From assembly GCF_018798885.1 (NCBI RefSeq), contig NZ_CP076361.1, positions 2,881,501 to 2,945,500 of the forward strand: DNA of 64,000 nt. The letters are read 5' to 3'. Under the pieces are notes generated by a model. It did not search any database and had not been told where the DNA came from. It was given only the letters and a program-made list of their open reading frames with translations. Position numbers and translations under genes: made by a program. Below are positions 11,281 through 20,765 of the stretch, piece by piece (the stretch's first letter is position 1; each line of letters begins with the position of its first letter). This DNA is from Gemmobacter fulvus (GTDB taxonomy: Bacteria; Pseudomonadota; Alphaproteobacteria; Rhodobacterales; Rhodobacteraceae).

Positions 11281-12660
11281 ATGTCACTTGACCACTCCGT
11301 AAACGACCTCTCTCATGTGACCGAGGCCGACCGTGCCCATGTCTGGCATCACCTGAGCCAGCACAAGCAATATGAAACCGTCGATCCCCGCATCTTCGTT
11401 GAAGGCAAGGGCCTGCGCCTGTGGGATGCGAAGGGGCGCGAGTATATCGACGCGGTTTCGGGCGGTGTCTGGACGGTGAACGTGGGCTATGGTCGCGAAA
11501 GCATCGCCAATGCGGTGCGCGATCAGCTGGTGAAGCTGAATTACTATGCGGGGGCCGCAGGCACCGTGCCGGGCGCGCTGTTTGCCGAAAAGCTGATCGA
11601 AAAGATGCCGGGGCTTACCCGCGTCTATTATTCCAACTCGGGGTCGGAAGCGAACGAGAAGGTCTACAAGATGGTGCGCCAGATTTCGCACCGGCACCAT
11701 GGCGGCAAGAAATCGAAGATCCTGTTCCGCGAACGCGACTATCACGGCACCACCATTGCCACGCTGGCCACCAGCGGCCAGTTCCAGCGCGCCGAACAAT
11801 ACGGGCCCTTCCCGGAAGGGTTCGTGATCGTGCCGCATTGCCTTGAATATCGCGCGCAATGGGATGTGGCCGATTATGGCCGCCGCGCGGCGGATGCCAT
11901 CGAAGAGGTGATCCTGCGCGAAGGCCCCGACACCATCGGCGCGCTTGTTCTGGAACCCATCACCGCCGGGGGCGGTGTCATCGTGCCGCCCGAAGGCTAT
12001 TGGCCGCGCGTGCAGGAGATCTGCCGCCAATATGACATCCTGCTGCATATCGACGAGGTGGTCTGCGGGCTGGGCCGCACCGGCACCTGGTTCGGCTATC
12101 AGCATTACGGGATCGAGCCGGATTTCGTGACCATGGCCAAGGGGGTTGCCTCGGGCTATGCCGCGATCAGCTGCACTGTCACCACGGAACGGGTGTTCAA
12201 CCTGTTCAAGGATGATGCGAGCGATCCGCTCGGTTATTTCCGCGACATCTCCACCTTTGGCGGCTGCACCGCCGGACCGACCGCCGCGCTGGAAAACATG
12301 CGCATCATCGAAGAGGAGGGGCTGCTGGAAAACACCCGCCTGATGGGCGAGCGCTGCCTGGCCAATCTGCGGGCACTGATGGACCGGCATGCCGTCATCG
12401 GTGACGTGCGCGGCAAGGGCCTGTTCCTGGGGGTTGAACTGGTGGCGGATCGCACCACACGCGAACCGCTGCCGGAAAAGCAGGTTCAGGCCGTGGTGGC
12501 CGAATGTCTGGCACAAGGCGTGATCATCGGTGCCACCAACCGGTCGATCCCCGGCTTGAACAACACGCTCTGCCTGTCGCCCGCGCTGATCGTGACCGCC
12601 GAGGAGATCGACACGATCACGGGTGCCATCGACGTGGCCCTGACCCGCATCTGCGGTTGA
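11281..12660 (+). CDS. tpa: Taurine--pyruvate aminotransferase
   Basis: A 459-residue class III PLP aminotransferase. SNSGSEANEKVYKM (about 117-130) binds the PLP phosphate, HIDEVVCGLGRTG (about 257-269) holds the aspartate that contacts the pyridine nitrogen, and K287 in TMAKG is the Schiff-base lysine. The sequence looks like the taurine:pyruvate aminotransferase group, which turns taurine into sulfoacetaldehyde while making alanine, and the TauR-type regulator right downstream supports this. ATG 11281 follows GGAG. The next enzyme of the route, sulfoacetaldehyde acetyltransferase (xsc), is not in the window. Another omega-aminotransferase specificity cannot be excluded. Confidence 0.85.
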   Translation: MSLDHSVNDLSHVTEADRAHVWHHLSQHKQYETVDPRIFVEGKGLRLWDAKGREYIDAVSGGVWTVNVGYGRESIANAVRDQLVKLNYYAGAAGTVPGALFAEKLIEKMPGLTRVYYSNSGSEANEKVYKMVRQISHRHHGGKKSKILFRERDYHGTTIATLATSGQFQRAEQYGPFPEGFVIVPHCLEYRAQWDVADYGRRAADAIEEVILREGPDTIGALVLEPITAGGGVIVPPEGYWPRVQEICRQYDILLHIDEVVCGLGRTGTWFGYQHYGIEPDFVTMAKGVASGYAAISCTVTTERVFNLFKDDASDPLGYFRDISTFGGCTAGPTAALENMRIIEEEGLLENTRLMGERCLANLRALMDRHAVIGDVRGKGLFLGVELVADRTTREPLPEKQVQAVVAECLAQGVIIGATNRSIPGLNNTLCLSPALIVTAEEIDTITGAIDVALTRICG

Positions 12661-12719
12661 GGGCTTGATCCTGTCGCGCGGGTCGGACTTCATGGCCCGA
12701 TCCGTGCGCTGGAGTTGCA

Positions 12720-14171
12720 ATGCCGATCCCTGTCGAATCCTTTTTCATCGACCGCACGTCATCGGTGCCGCTTCAGGTGCAGCTTCAGCGCCAGATCATC
12801 ACGGGGGTCACCGAAGGACGGTTGCGCCCCGGTGATGCGCTGCCGTCCAGCCGCCGTATGGCCGCGCATCTTGGCGTGGCGCGTGTCACGGTGGTTCAGG
12901 CCTATGCCGAGCTTGCGGCCACCGATTACCTCGACAGTCTGCCACGGTCCGGCCATCGCATCTCGGACCGGATCGAGCGGCGGATCGACCCGCCTGCCGT
13001 AGCACCCGGCGTGCAGCACTTTGACTGGCAGCGCAAGATCGACGGGCGCTTTGCCCGTTCCGCCCGCACCGACCGCGTGACCGACTGGCGTCAGTATCGC
13101 TTTCCCTTTGTCTATGGTCAGGTGGATCCGGAATTGGTGGATCATGCCGCCTGGCGTGATTGCGCCGTGCGCGCGCTGGGGCGGCGCGAATTCGCCTCGC
13201 TGACCGCCGATCTGTATAACGAGGATGACCCGGAGCTGATCGACTATATTGCCCGCCACATCCTGCCCCGGCGCGGTATTCGGGCGCGGCCTGCAGAAAT
13301 CCTGCTGACGCTCGGCGCCCAAAACGGGCTGTGGATGGCCGCCGAAGTGCTGCTGGGCCGGGGGGGGCGCTGCGCAGTGGAAGACCCCTGTTATCCCGGT
13401 CTGCGCGAGATCCTGGCGCAGACCCGGGCCGAGGTTGTCGCCTTGCCGGTCGATGCGCATGGCCTTCCGCCCGAGGCAATCCCCGCGGGTGTTGCGGCCA
13501 TCTTCACCACCGCGAGCCATCAATGCCCGACCAGTTCCACAATGCCGCTTGATCGCCGCCGTGCCCTTCTCGATTGCGCCAGCCGTCAGGGCTTTGCCGT
13601 GATCGAGGACGATTACGAATTCGAGATGTGCTTTGCTGGTGCGCCTTCGCCCGCGCTGAAGGCCATGGATGTGGCGGGCGCGGTGATCTATGTCGGCTCC
13701 TTCTCCAAATCGGTATTTCCGGGCCTGCGGATGGGTTACATGGTCGCCGACCCTGCCTTCATCGCCGAGGCGCGGGCATTGCGTGGCCTTGTCATGCGGC
13801 ATCCGCCGGGGATGTTGCAGCGCACGCTGGCCCATTTCCTGTCGCTGGGTCACTACGACGCGCAGATGAACCGGATGCGCCGGATCTATGCCGAACGCAG
13901 GGCGGTGATGGCACAGGCTATCACAGAGAACGGGCTCATCCGGGCCAATGGCGGGGCGGGCGGATCGAGCTTCTGGATGTCATTGGAAGCCGGGAAGGAT
14001 AGCCGCATCCTCGCACAGGCGCTGCGTGCGCAAGGGGTTCTGATCGAACCCGGCACGCCCTTCTTCGCGCGGGAGCAGGACGGGGCTGGCTTCTATCGTC
14101 TGGCTTATTCCTCCATCGCGGCACCGCTGATCGAGGAAGGCGTCGCCCGCATCCGTGCCGCCCTGACATGA
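12720..14171 (+). CDS. tauR: MocR/GntR-aminotransferase regulator, TauR type
   Basis: A 483-residue fusion regulator: an N-terminal GntR winged helix (about 10-80, with PSSRRMAAHLGVARVTVVQAY) and a C-terminal class I aminotransferase-like domain (about 120-483) with the PLP lysine K330 in GSFSKSVFPG and the aspartate in VIEDDYE. MocR proteins use the PLP domain as a sensor of amines or aldehydes. It starts 59 bases after tpa on the same strand, as TauR does in Rhodobacter capsulatus, where it activates taurine use. Direct repeats upstream of tpa are the expected target. Confidence 0.85.
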   Translation: MPIPVESFFIDRTSSVPLQVQLQRQIITGVTEGRLRPGDALPSSRRMAAHLGVARVTVVQAYAELAATDYLDSLPRSGHRISDRIERRIDPPAVAPGVQHFDWQRKIDGRFARSARTDRVTDWRQYRFPFVYGQVDPELVDHAAWRDCAVRALGRREFASLTADLYNEDDPELIDYIARHILPRRGIRARPAEILLTLGAQNGLWMAAEVLLGRGGRCAVEDPCYPGLREILAQTRAEVVALPVDAHGLPPEAIPAGVAAIFTTASHQCPTSSTMPLDRRRALLDCASRQGFAVIEDDYEFEMCFAGAPSPALKAMDVAGAVIYVGSFSKSVFPGLRMGYMVADPAFIAEARALRGLVMRHPPGMLQRTLAHFLSLGHYDAQMNRMRRIYAERRAVMAQAITENGLIRANGGAGGSSFWMSLEAGKDSRILAQALRAQGVLIEPGTPFFAREQDGAGFYRLAYSSIAAPLIEEGVARIRAALT

Positions 14172-14383
14172 TGGCCGGGTGAGGTCGAGATTGCGATGAC
14201 CTTTGGCACGCAGGATCGCCAGAGATGAAACCAGCTGAGGAAAGCGTTTCGGCCTCGCGGCGCGTCCAGCTCCAAGGAAACAGGTCCAGCCGGTGTGACA
14301 AGGGCCTGTTTGGCAACCGCGCGAGGCCATCAGCCAGCCAAGCCTGACCTGAGCCATGCCTGTTACGACCCCGTGACGGCGCT

Positions 14384-15622
14384 TCAGGTTTTGCCACGGC
14401 CTGCCAGAAAACACAGGATGGCCGCTGTCTGGATCGCTGCGGCGCAGAGGAACAGGGCCGTGCCAGTGACATCGGCGATGTTTTCGCTGCGCAGCAGGCC
14501 GAATGTGGCGGGGGCAAACGCATAACCGGCCTGACCGATGGCGACGATCAGTGGCACCACGCGCGCAGTCTCGGCCGGTGCGAACTCCTGCTGGGCGATC
14601 AGCGGCGGCAGCGAGGTGGCATTGCCGATGCCAAGGCCGAACAAGGCGATTCCCAGGATGAGACTTGCCCCGGCTTCACCCGCCGCCATCATGAACAGCA
14701 GAGAGCCGATCACCTGCACGGCATAGCTGAGGCAGGCAACAAGGCGGCGGTCGGCGGACACCTGCATCACTGCTCCGACGAACGAACGCCCGAGGATTGC
14801 GGCGAGCGTCGCCCCGCCCATCGCCATGCCTGCCCCTGCCTCGCCAAGGACAGGCACCAGCAGCGAAAACAGATGCGCCAGCAGCCCGATCTGCGCGAAA
14901 AGGCCAAGCATCATGCCTGCCGCCAATGTCAGGAATTTGCGGTTCCGGAACAGGGACGTGCGGGAGGCAGGGGGAGCCTTGATGGAGCAGGGCTGCGCCG
15001 CCAGCCCGTCTGGGGTCTGGCCCAGACTTTCAGGGCTGTGCCGGAACACCAGCAGTGACAGCAGCGCGACCACCATCAGCATCACGCTGCCCACGGCCAA
15101 TGCGGCAGCGGCAAAGCCGATCCCGGCGATCAGGGCAATCCACAAGGGTGAAAAAATCACCCCGCCCAGACTCGCGCCGTTATAGGCCAGCCCAAGGGCT
15201 GCCGGGCGGCGCAAGGTGAACCATGGCGCGATCAGCGCGTTCACGGCAGCGGCCCCCATGGCAACCCATCCGGCACCACTGGCGAAAGCTGCGCCGAACA
15301 ACTGCCACGGTTCGGCGGCGATGGCCCAGCCCAGCACGCCCAAGGCCAACAGCGCCGCCCCGAGCACGGTGACTTGTGCCACCCCGAGATGCCGATACAG
15401 ACGCGGCAGATTGGCCACGACCACAGCCCCCACCAGAAAATGCACGGTCACAGCCATCGAGACCAGCGCAACCGGCCAACTGCTGCGCGCGACGACGGCA
15501 TAAAGAAACACCGGCGGGCCGTAAAAACCGACACCCCAGCCGAATGTGGCCAGCACAAAGGTTGCGGCAACGACATGCCAGCCGAAGAAGGTGCGGGCGG
15601 TATTGGGGGGCAGAGGCGGCAT
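14384..15622 (-). CDS. MFS transporter
   Basis: A 412-residue major facilitator protein with twelve predicted helices in two halves, split by a hydrophilic stretch near residues 195-220. The N-terminal FFGWHVVAATF and the sequence pattern place it with the oxalate/formate-antiporter-like or MCT-like MFS groups of alphaproteobacteria; substrate unknown. AGGAGAG precedes ATG 15622. It is divergent from an ArsR-like regulator gene 118 bases away, which probably controls it. It converges on tauR, with about 210 gene-free bases between them. Confidence 0.85.
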   Translation of the reverse strand: MPPLPPNTARTFFGWHVVAATFVLATFGWGVGFYGPPVFLYAVVARSSWPVALVSMAVTVHFLVGAVVVANLPRLYRHLGVAQVTVLGAALLALGVLGWAIAAEPWQLFGAAFASGAGWVAMGAAAVNALIAPWFTLRRPAALGLAYNGASLGGVIFSPLWIALIAGIGFAAAALAVGSVMLMVVALLSLLVFRHSPESLGQTPDGLAAQPCSIKAPPASRTSLFRNRKFLTLAAGMMLGLFAQIGLLAHLFSLLVPVLGEAGAGMAMGGATLAAILGRSFVGAVMQVSADRRLVACLSYAVQVIGSLLFMMAAGEAGASLILGIALFGLGIGNATSLPPLIAQQEFAPAETARVVPLIVAIGQAGYAFAPATFGLLRSENIADVTGTALFLCAAAIQTAAILCFLAGRGKT

Positions 15623-15740
15623 GGAACTCTCCTGTTTTTGCCTGCCGCTTATGGCCGCCCCGCGCCTTGCAATGCTTCGTCAAAGGCCGAAGTATTCCCG
15701 CTGGTCCTGTTGTAGGCTGTGCCAAACCGGAGGGATTGCG

Positions 15741-16445
15741 ATGGCCACGCCGAACAGGATTGCCGAAGTTGCCGCCGCCGTGGGCGAGCCTGCCCGGGCG
15801 GCCATGCTGGCGGCCCTGATGGATGGCCGTGCGCTGACGGCCACCGAACTGGCCGAGGCGGCGGCCATCACGCCGCAAACCGCGAGCGCGCATCTTGCGC
15901 GTTTGGCAGCGGTGGGATTGATCGCGGCAGAAAAGCAGGGGCGTCACCGCTATCACCGCCTTGCCAGTGCCGATGTGGCGCGGATGATTGAAAGCGTGAT
16001 GCAGATTGCGGGCGGCGTTGCCCTGAGCCGACCGCTGCGTCGGGTTGGGCCCAAGGATGCGGCGCTGCGTCAGGCGCGCACCTGTTACGATCATCTGGCC
16101 GGGCAACTGGGCGTCAGCATCGCCAATGCCCTGCGCAGCAGTGGCGCGGTCGAGATCGCGGGGGATGCGGCGGTGCTGACCGAAGGCGGACGGGTGCAGA
16201 TGCAGGCGCTGGGCATTCTTGCACCGGAGGCGGATCTGCGTGTTGTGCGTCCGGTCTGCCGCCCCTGTCTGGACTGGAGCGAACGCCGCCCGCATCTGGC
16301 CGGGGTGCTGGGGGCCGCAATCTGCGCCCATGCGCTGAACCGGGGCTGGGTGCGGCGGCAGGCGGGCACACGGGCCTTGGCGATCACGCCCTCAGGCCAG
16401 ATCGGTTTCCGACAGGCGTTTGGGCCGGGTGTGGTGCCAGCCTGA
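15741..16445 (+). CDS. ArsR-like winged-helix regulator
   Basis: A 234-residue protein with an ArsR-type winged helix in residues 1-80 (EPARAAMLAALMDG, then TATELAEAAAITPQTASAHLARL). The remaining 150 residues form an extra domain containing the cysteine pair VCRPCLDW (about 174-181), a pattern seen in a subgroup of ArsR-like regulators in proteobacteria; it could sense a metal or electrophile. GGAGGGATTGCG precedes ATG 15741. Being divergent from the MFS gene it probably represses that gene. Confidence 0.83.
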   Translation: MATPNRIAEVAAAVGEPARAAMLAALMDGRALTATELAEAAAITPQTASAHLARLAAVGLIAAEKQGRHRYHRLASADVARMIESVMQIAGGVALSRPLRRVGPKDAALRQARTCYDHLAGQLGVSIANALRSSGAVEIAGDAAVLTEGGRVQMQALGILAPEADLRVVRPVCRPCLDWSERRPHLAGVLGAAICAHALNRGWVRRQAGTRALAITPSGQIGFRQAFGPGVVPA

Positions 16446-16477
16446 CCGCAGGAGGTTCCGGGCCGTGCGGAATAACC

Positions 16478-16503
16478 GTCGGCCGCCAAAACTGGCGGCC
16501 GAC
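16478..16503. terminator. 11-bp GC hairpin between convergent genes
   Basis: GTCGGCCGCCA pairs perfectly with TGGCGGCCGAC around an AAAC loop, between the stops of the ArsR-like gene (plus) and the DUF892 gene (minus). There is no strong T run on either side, so it may slow polymerase or protect both 3' ends more than act as a classical terminator. Confidence 0.5.
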
Positions 16504-16541
16504 CGGATCCGCTGCAAGCTGCGGATCAGCAAAGCGCTGTG

Positions 16542-17030
16542 TCAGGATTTGCGCTTGCCGCTGGGGTTCACGGTATCCACCGCGAGACTGGTCAGTTTGG
16601 AGTTGGCGGCCTTTTCTTCATCCAGAATCGCGGCCAGCAATCCATGCGCCTCGTCATGGCCCAATTGCTTTGCCCATTCCCGCAGGGTGCCGTAGCGGGC
16701 GATTTCGTAATGTTCGATGGCCTGCGCCGCCCCGATCATCGCCACGTCAAGTGCCTGCCCCTCGGCCTCGGCCATCAGGCCATCCGCCTCTTTCAGCAGG
16801 CCCTCCATCGCATCGCATTTTTCGCCCGACGCCTCTTTGCCGATGCTTTTGAACACCTGATCCAAAGTCTTGATATGGCCTTTGGTTTCTTTCAGATGCG
16901 CATCGAACGCGGCTTTCAGATCGGCATTGCCGACCGCCTTCGAGACTTTCGGCAGGGCTTTGGTCAGGGCATTTTCGGCCCAGTAGACATCACGGAGCGT
17001 GTGTTCAAAGACTTCTGCAAGTGTTTTCAT
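16542..17030 (-). CDS. DUF892 ferritin-like protein (YciE/YciF family)
   Basis: A 162-residue four-helix ferritin-like protein of the DUF892 family, known from stress-induced proteins such as YciF. The carboxylate/histidine pairs H..E in EHTLRDVYWAE (9-19) and IEHYEIARYG (about 107-116) are the expected di-iron ligands. I start at ATG 17030, eight bases after AAGGA. It lies 39 bases after katE on the same strand, and both are probably co-expressed in the general stress response. No direct enzymatic role is known for this family. Confidence 0.86.
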   Translation of the reverse strand: MKTLAEVFEHTLRDVYWAENALTKALPKVSKAVGNADLKAAFDAHLKETKGHIKTLDQVFKSIGKEASGEKCDAMEGLLKEADGLMAEAEGQALDVAMIGAAQAIEHYEIARYGTLREWAKQLGHDEAHGLLAAILDEEKAANSKLTSLAVDTVNPSGKRKS

Positions 17031-17069
17031 GGTCATCGTCCTTTTGAGAGGTGGCTGTTTCACGCTGCG

Positions 17070-19148
17070 TCAGACCGGCAGCTTGACCTTCTGTTCCCGC
17101 GCCCAATGGCGGGTGGCGAGTTTGGTGATCAGTGGTTTTGTCCCGGCGGTGAGATCGCAGAAAAACCCGTCCGGTGCTGCGCCGACCTTGTCGAGCAGGG
17201 GCCTCGCTGCGGCGGTGTGGCCGATGGCCTTGCAATGGGCATAGGCGTCAGAGATGAAATCCAGCGCCGCCTTTTCGCCCAGCAGCGGCTGCACCCCATC
17301 CTCCGAGACGACCAGCGCGATGGCATCGAACAGAACGGAGGGTGCGCCGTCGATCTTTTCGTCGGCGGGCAGGCGTTTGCCGCCTTTCAATGTCACGCCG
17401 CCCACCTTGGCGGCGATGATCTTGACCGTGGCCGCCGCAGCCTCGGCGTCGGTGCGCAGCGCCTCGATCATCGCGCCATCCGCGCCGTCGGTGACCAGCA
17501 CGCCAAGGCAGCGCCCGGTGACCGGCGGTGTGTGCTTCAGGATCGACAGCGCGTCGGATGGCGGCAGGTCGACGGGCGGTTTTGCAGGCGCAAGGGCGGG
17601 TGGCAGCTCTGCCCCCAGACCATCGGCCACCCGCTGTGCGAGATCGGGGTCCACATTCTGCAACTGTGCCAGCACACGGAGACGCACATGCGGCAGCTGC
17701 ACCTTTGACAGTTCGAACACCAGCGCCGCAACCATATGCGTCTGCTCTACCTCGGTCTGCGAGGCAAAGAACTGGCGCGCCTGGCTGAAGTGATCGGCAA
17801 AGCTCTCGGCCCGCACGCGGCGCTTTTCGGTGGCGGGTTTGGCAAAGCGGGCCACCGAGGCAAAGCCCTGATCCACGGCACGCGGCCCGGCATCCTCGCC
17901 CGCCGCATCCAGACTGTTGGGTTCGTAATTGGCGCGACCTTTCGGCACCATGACCTGCATCAGGCCATCGCGCTGAAAATTGTGCATCGGGCATTTGGGG
18001 GCATTGATGGGAATCTGGTGAAAATTCGTGCTGCCCAGCCGCGATTTCTGGGTATCGAGATACGAGAACAACCGGCCTTGCAGCAGCGGATCATTGGAAA
18101 AGTCGATCCCCGGCACCACGTTTGACGGCAGAAAGGCCACCTGTTCGGTTTCCGCAAAGAAATTGTCGGGATATCGGTCAAGCACCATCCGCCCGACGAT
18201 GCGCACGGGCACATCCTCCTCGGGGATCAGCTTTGTCGCATCCAGCACGTCATAGGGCTGTGCATCGGCCCAGTCTTCGTCGAACACCTGAAGACCCAGC
18301 TCCCATTCCGGGAAGTTCCCGGCCATGATCGCCTCATAGAGGTCGCGGCGGTGATAGTCAGGATCCGCCCCCGAGATCTTGACCGCCTCGTCCCATGTCG
18401 TCGACTGGATGCCCAGCTTCGGCTTCCAGTGGAACTTCACCATCTTTGCCACCCCCTCGGCATTCACGAGACGGAAGGTATGGACGCCAAAACCCTCCAT
18501 CATGCGCAGTGACCGGGGCAGGGTGCGGTCTGACATGGCCCACATGATCATGTGCATGCTTTCGGGCATCAACGAGATGAAATCCCAGAAGGTATCATGC
18601 GCCGAGGCGGCCTGCGGAAAGCCGCGATCCGCCTCGGGTTTCACCGCATGCACAAGATCGGGGAACTTCATCGCATCCTGAATGAAAAACACCGGGATGT
18701 TGTTGCCGACCAGATCCCAGTTGCCCTCGGTCGTGTAGAATTTCACGGCAAAGCCGCGCACGTCGCGCGGGGTATCCTTGGAGCCCTTGGAGCCTGCAAC
18801 GGTGGAAAACCGCACGAACACCGGCACCTTTTCGCCCTTGGTCTGGAACAGCGCGGCGCGGGTCAGCTCGGGGATGGCTTCGGTGCATTCGAAATAGCCA
18901 TGCGCGCCGGTGCCGCGGGCGTGGACGATCCGCTCCGGGATACGTTCATGGTCGAAATGGAAGATCTTTTCGCGCAGCACGAAATCTTCCAGCAGGGTCG
19001 GCCCGCGCGCCCCGGCCTTGAGCGAGTTCTGATTGTCGGACACCGGAACGCCGTGATTGGTGGTCAGGGCCGGACCGCCCCGTTGCTGCGTTTCGCCGCC
19101 TGATCCCTGCGGCAAGTCATCCGAGGGTTCGTGTGTCTTCTTTGCCAT
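17070..19148 (-). CDS. katE: Large-subunit monofunctional catalase (HPII type)
   Basis: A 692-residue clade II catalase. H76 in [12 protein letters not shown] and N149 in DLVGNN are the catalytic pair and Y363 in FSYLDTQ is the haem ligand; their spacing equals that of E. coli HPII. The C-terminal 150 residues (from about 540, with [14 protein letters not shown]) are the flavodoxin-like or DJ-1/PfpI-like domain characteristic of large catalases. ATG 19148 follows GGAGGAATG; the frame to 19235 is rejected. It leads a two-gene operon with the DUF892 gene. With katG it gives the cell two catalases, probably for different growth phases. Confidence 0.96.
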   Translation of the reverse strand: MAKKTHEPSDDLPQGSGGETQQRGGPALTTNHGVPVSDNQNSLKAGARGPTLLEDFVLREKIFHFDHERIPERIVHARGTGAHGYFECTEAIPELTRAALFQTKGEKVPVFVRFSTVAGSKGSKDTPRDVRGFAVKFYTTEGNWDLVGNNIPVFFIQDAMKFPDLVHAVKPEADRGFPQAASAHDTFWDFISLMPESMHMIMWAMSDRTLPRSLRMMEGFGVHTFRLVNAEGVAKMVKFHWKPKLGIQSTTWDEAVKISGADPDYHRRDLYEAIMAGNFPEWELGLQVFDEDWADAQPYDVLDATKLIPEEDVPVRIVGRMVLDRYPDNFFAETEQVAFLPSNVVPGIDFSNDPLLQGRLFSYLDTQKSRLGSTNFHQIPINAPKCPMHNFQRDGLMQVMVPKGRANYEPNSLDAAGEDAGPRAVDQGFASVARFAKPATEKRRVRAESFADHFSQARQFFASQTEVEQTHMVAALVFELSKVQLPHVRLRVLAQLQNVDPDLAQRVADGLGAELPPALAPAKPPVDLPPSDALSILKHTPPVTGRCLGVLVTDGADGAMIEALRTDAEAAAATVKIIAAKVGGVTLKGGKRLPADEKIDGAPSVLFDAIALVVSEDGVQPLLGEKAALDFISDAYAHCKAIGHTAAARPLLDKVGAAPDGFFCDLTAGTKPLITKLATRHWAREQKVKLPV

Positions 19149-19276
19149 GAGCGCATTCCTCCGTGCTTGCCGGATAAACGCCGCCCGATGGGCTTCGTTC
19201 CAAGGCAATCCGGCACTGCGCGGGAAGGCGCTCAATGCAGGGGAGGGTCAGGCGCTATGGCGCGGGGCAGGCCGGT

Positions 19277-20152
19277 TCAGGCGACCTGCGCGCGCCAGAC
19301 CTTCCACCATTTCAGCCAGAGGTCGGCCATTTCCTCGGGATCACCCGCGAACAGCCGGGCGCCCAGCGGAAAGGCGGTGGCCTCGATGGCCATCTGCGCG
19401 TCGCGGGCGCGGGCGGTGATCATGTCGCGGGCCTCGCTGCGGGCGACGTCCTCCGGCAAGGCGCTGATATGGCTGGACAGCACCCCCAGATCATGGTGGT
19501 CGCCCAGGGCTTCGCCCAGCCGGTCGGCTTCGGCGACGATGGGGCGCATGACCTCGGGCCAGACCGGGGTGAACAGACGCGCCTGATACCAGTGGTCCTT
19601 GGCGCGTTTGCGCCAGTCGTGCAGCACCTCGTCCTGCGGGTTTTCGCGGGCATCGCGCATGGCGCTACGGGCGCGGGCGCGGGTATCGGCCAGCCCTTCG
19701 GCCAGGATGCGGCGGTCAGATCCGGCCAGCCTCCAGCCCTCGATCCGCTGGGCTAGGGCATCGAAAAGGCTGTGCAGATCAGGCGGGGCGGCGGCGGGCA
19801 TCGCGGCTTCGGCCACAAGATGCGCGCGCAGCGCCAGCAGGGCAGGGGCCGGATCGGCACCGATCAGCCGGTCATAGGTTGCCAGCCGCACGGCGGCATC
19901 GCGCCGCCCCGACAACAGCCGCGCCGCGTCGCGCAGGATCACGTTTTCGGCGGGTTGCACATCGGGCATCCCATGCCGCACAAGGCGCAGCAGGGCGCGC
20001 AGTTTTTTGACGCTTTTGCGCAGGTCATGCACGGCGTCGGCTTCAAGGGCCGGGTCCGCAAGATGGCGGCGGATGCGGGCGACATCTGCGGCTGCGATAC
20101 GGTGCAGGGCCTCGGTCAACGAGGCGTCACGCAGATCAAAACGATAGGACAT
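19277..20152 (-). CDS. CHAD domain protein
   Basis: A 291-residue helical CHAD protein. CHAD domains bind inorganic polyphosphate through conserved histidines and lysine/arginine residues, seen here as VHDLRKSVKKLRALLRL (about 43-59) and VLHDWRKRAKDHWYQ (about 175-189). The usual fused CYTH domain is absent, so it is a stand-alone form. GGAGCC lies just before ATG 20152. It is divergent from the DUF4864 gene. A link to polyphosphate granules is a family-level inference. Confidence 0.87.
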   Translation of the reverse strand: MSYRFDLRDASLTEALHRIAAADVARIRRHLADPALEADAVHDLRKSVKKLRALLRLVRHGMPDVQPAENVILRDAARLLSGRRDAAVRLATYDRLIGADPAPALLALRAHLVAEAAMPAAAPPDLHSLFDALAQRIEGWRLAGSDRRILAEGLADTRARARSAMRDARENPQDEVLHDWRKRAKDHWYQARLFTPVWPEVMRPIVAEADRLGEALGDHHDLGVLSSHISALPEDVARSEARDMITARARDAQMAIEATAFPLGARLFAGDPEEMADLWLKWWKVWRAQVA

Positions 20153-20235
20153 GGTGGCTCCGGGGGTGGGGGGCTTGCCGGGATCAAGCGCCGGGCTACA
20201 CCCTGAATATAACGGTTCCATGACGGAGATATGAC

Positions 20236-20637
20236 ATGCGTATGCTGCCCGTTCTGTTCCTGAGCCTTATCCCGCTTGCCACGCCGCTGGCGGCGCAAGA
20301 CCCCGGCATCGCCGCCACCATCGAAGGCCAGATGCAGGCCTTCCGGACCGGCGATGTGCCGGGCGCGTTTGCCTTTGCCTCGCCCAATATCAAGGGCATT
20401 TTCGGCACGGCTGAAAACTTTGGTCGCATGGTCGAACAGGGTTATCCGATGGTGCGCAACCCCGGCGAGATCCGCCTGCTGGAACTGCGCGAGGTGGCGG
20501 GCAATCTGTGGCAGCGGGTGCTGGTCACGGATGCTGCGGGGCGCAGCCATTTGCTCGATTATCAGATGATCGAAACCGACAGCGGCTGGCAGATCAATGC
20601 CGTGCAACTGCTGCCGGCGCCGGATGTCAGCGCCTGA
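20236..20637 (+). CDS. DUF4864 exported protein
   Basis: A 133-residue protein with a signal peptide (hydrophobic core MLPVLFLSLIPLATPLAA, cut after about residue 20) and a DUF4864 domain of the NTF2-like fold: IEGQMQAFRTGDVPGAFAFASP and IETDSGWQINAVQL. It probably works in the periplasm; function unknown. GGAGATATGAC precedes the ATG. It stands divergent from the CHAD gene. Confidence 0.85.
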   Translation: MRMLPVLFLSLIPLATPLAAQDPGIAATIEGQMQAFRTGDVPGAFAFASPNIKGIFGTAENFGRMVEQGYPMVRNPGEIRLLELREVAGNLWQRVLVTDAAGRSHLLDYQMIETDSGWQINAVQLLPAPDVSA

Positions 20638-20765
20638 TGGCGCAGGCCGTTGCGGGCAAGGACCAGCGCGCGCTGCCCTGAGGCCGCGTTAACCGCGCCT
20701 TGGTAATCGTCGGTGCTTGCGGGGCAGCACATGCCCTCAGGTGCAACGAGGCGAGGGTCTGACAG

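Noticed and set aside
14172-14383. Short minus-strand frames between tauR and the MFS gene
   Set aside because: They overlap each other, lack ribosome sites and match no family; the 212 bases appear to be ordinary intergenic DNA.
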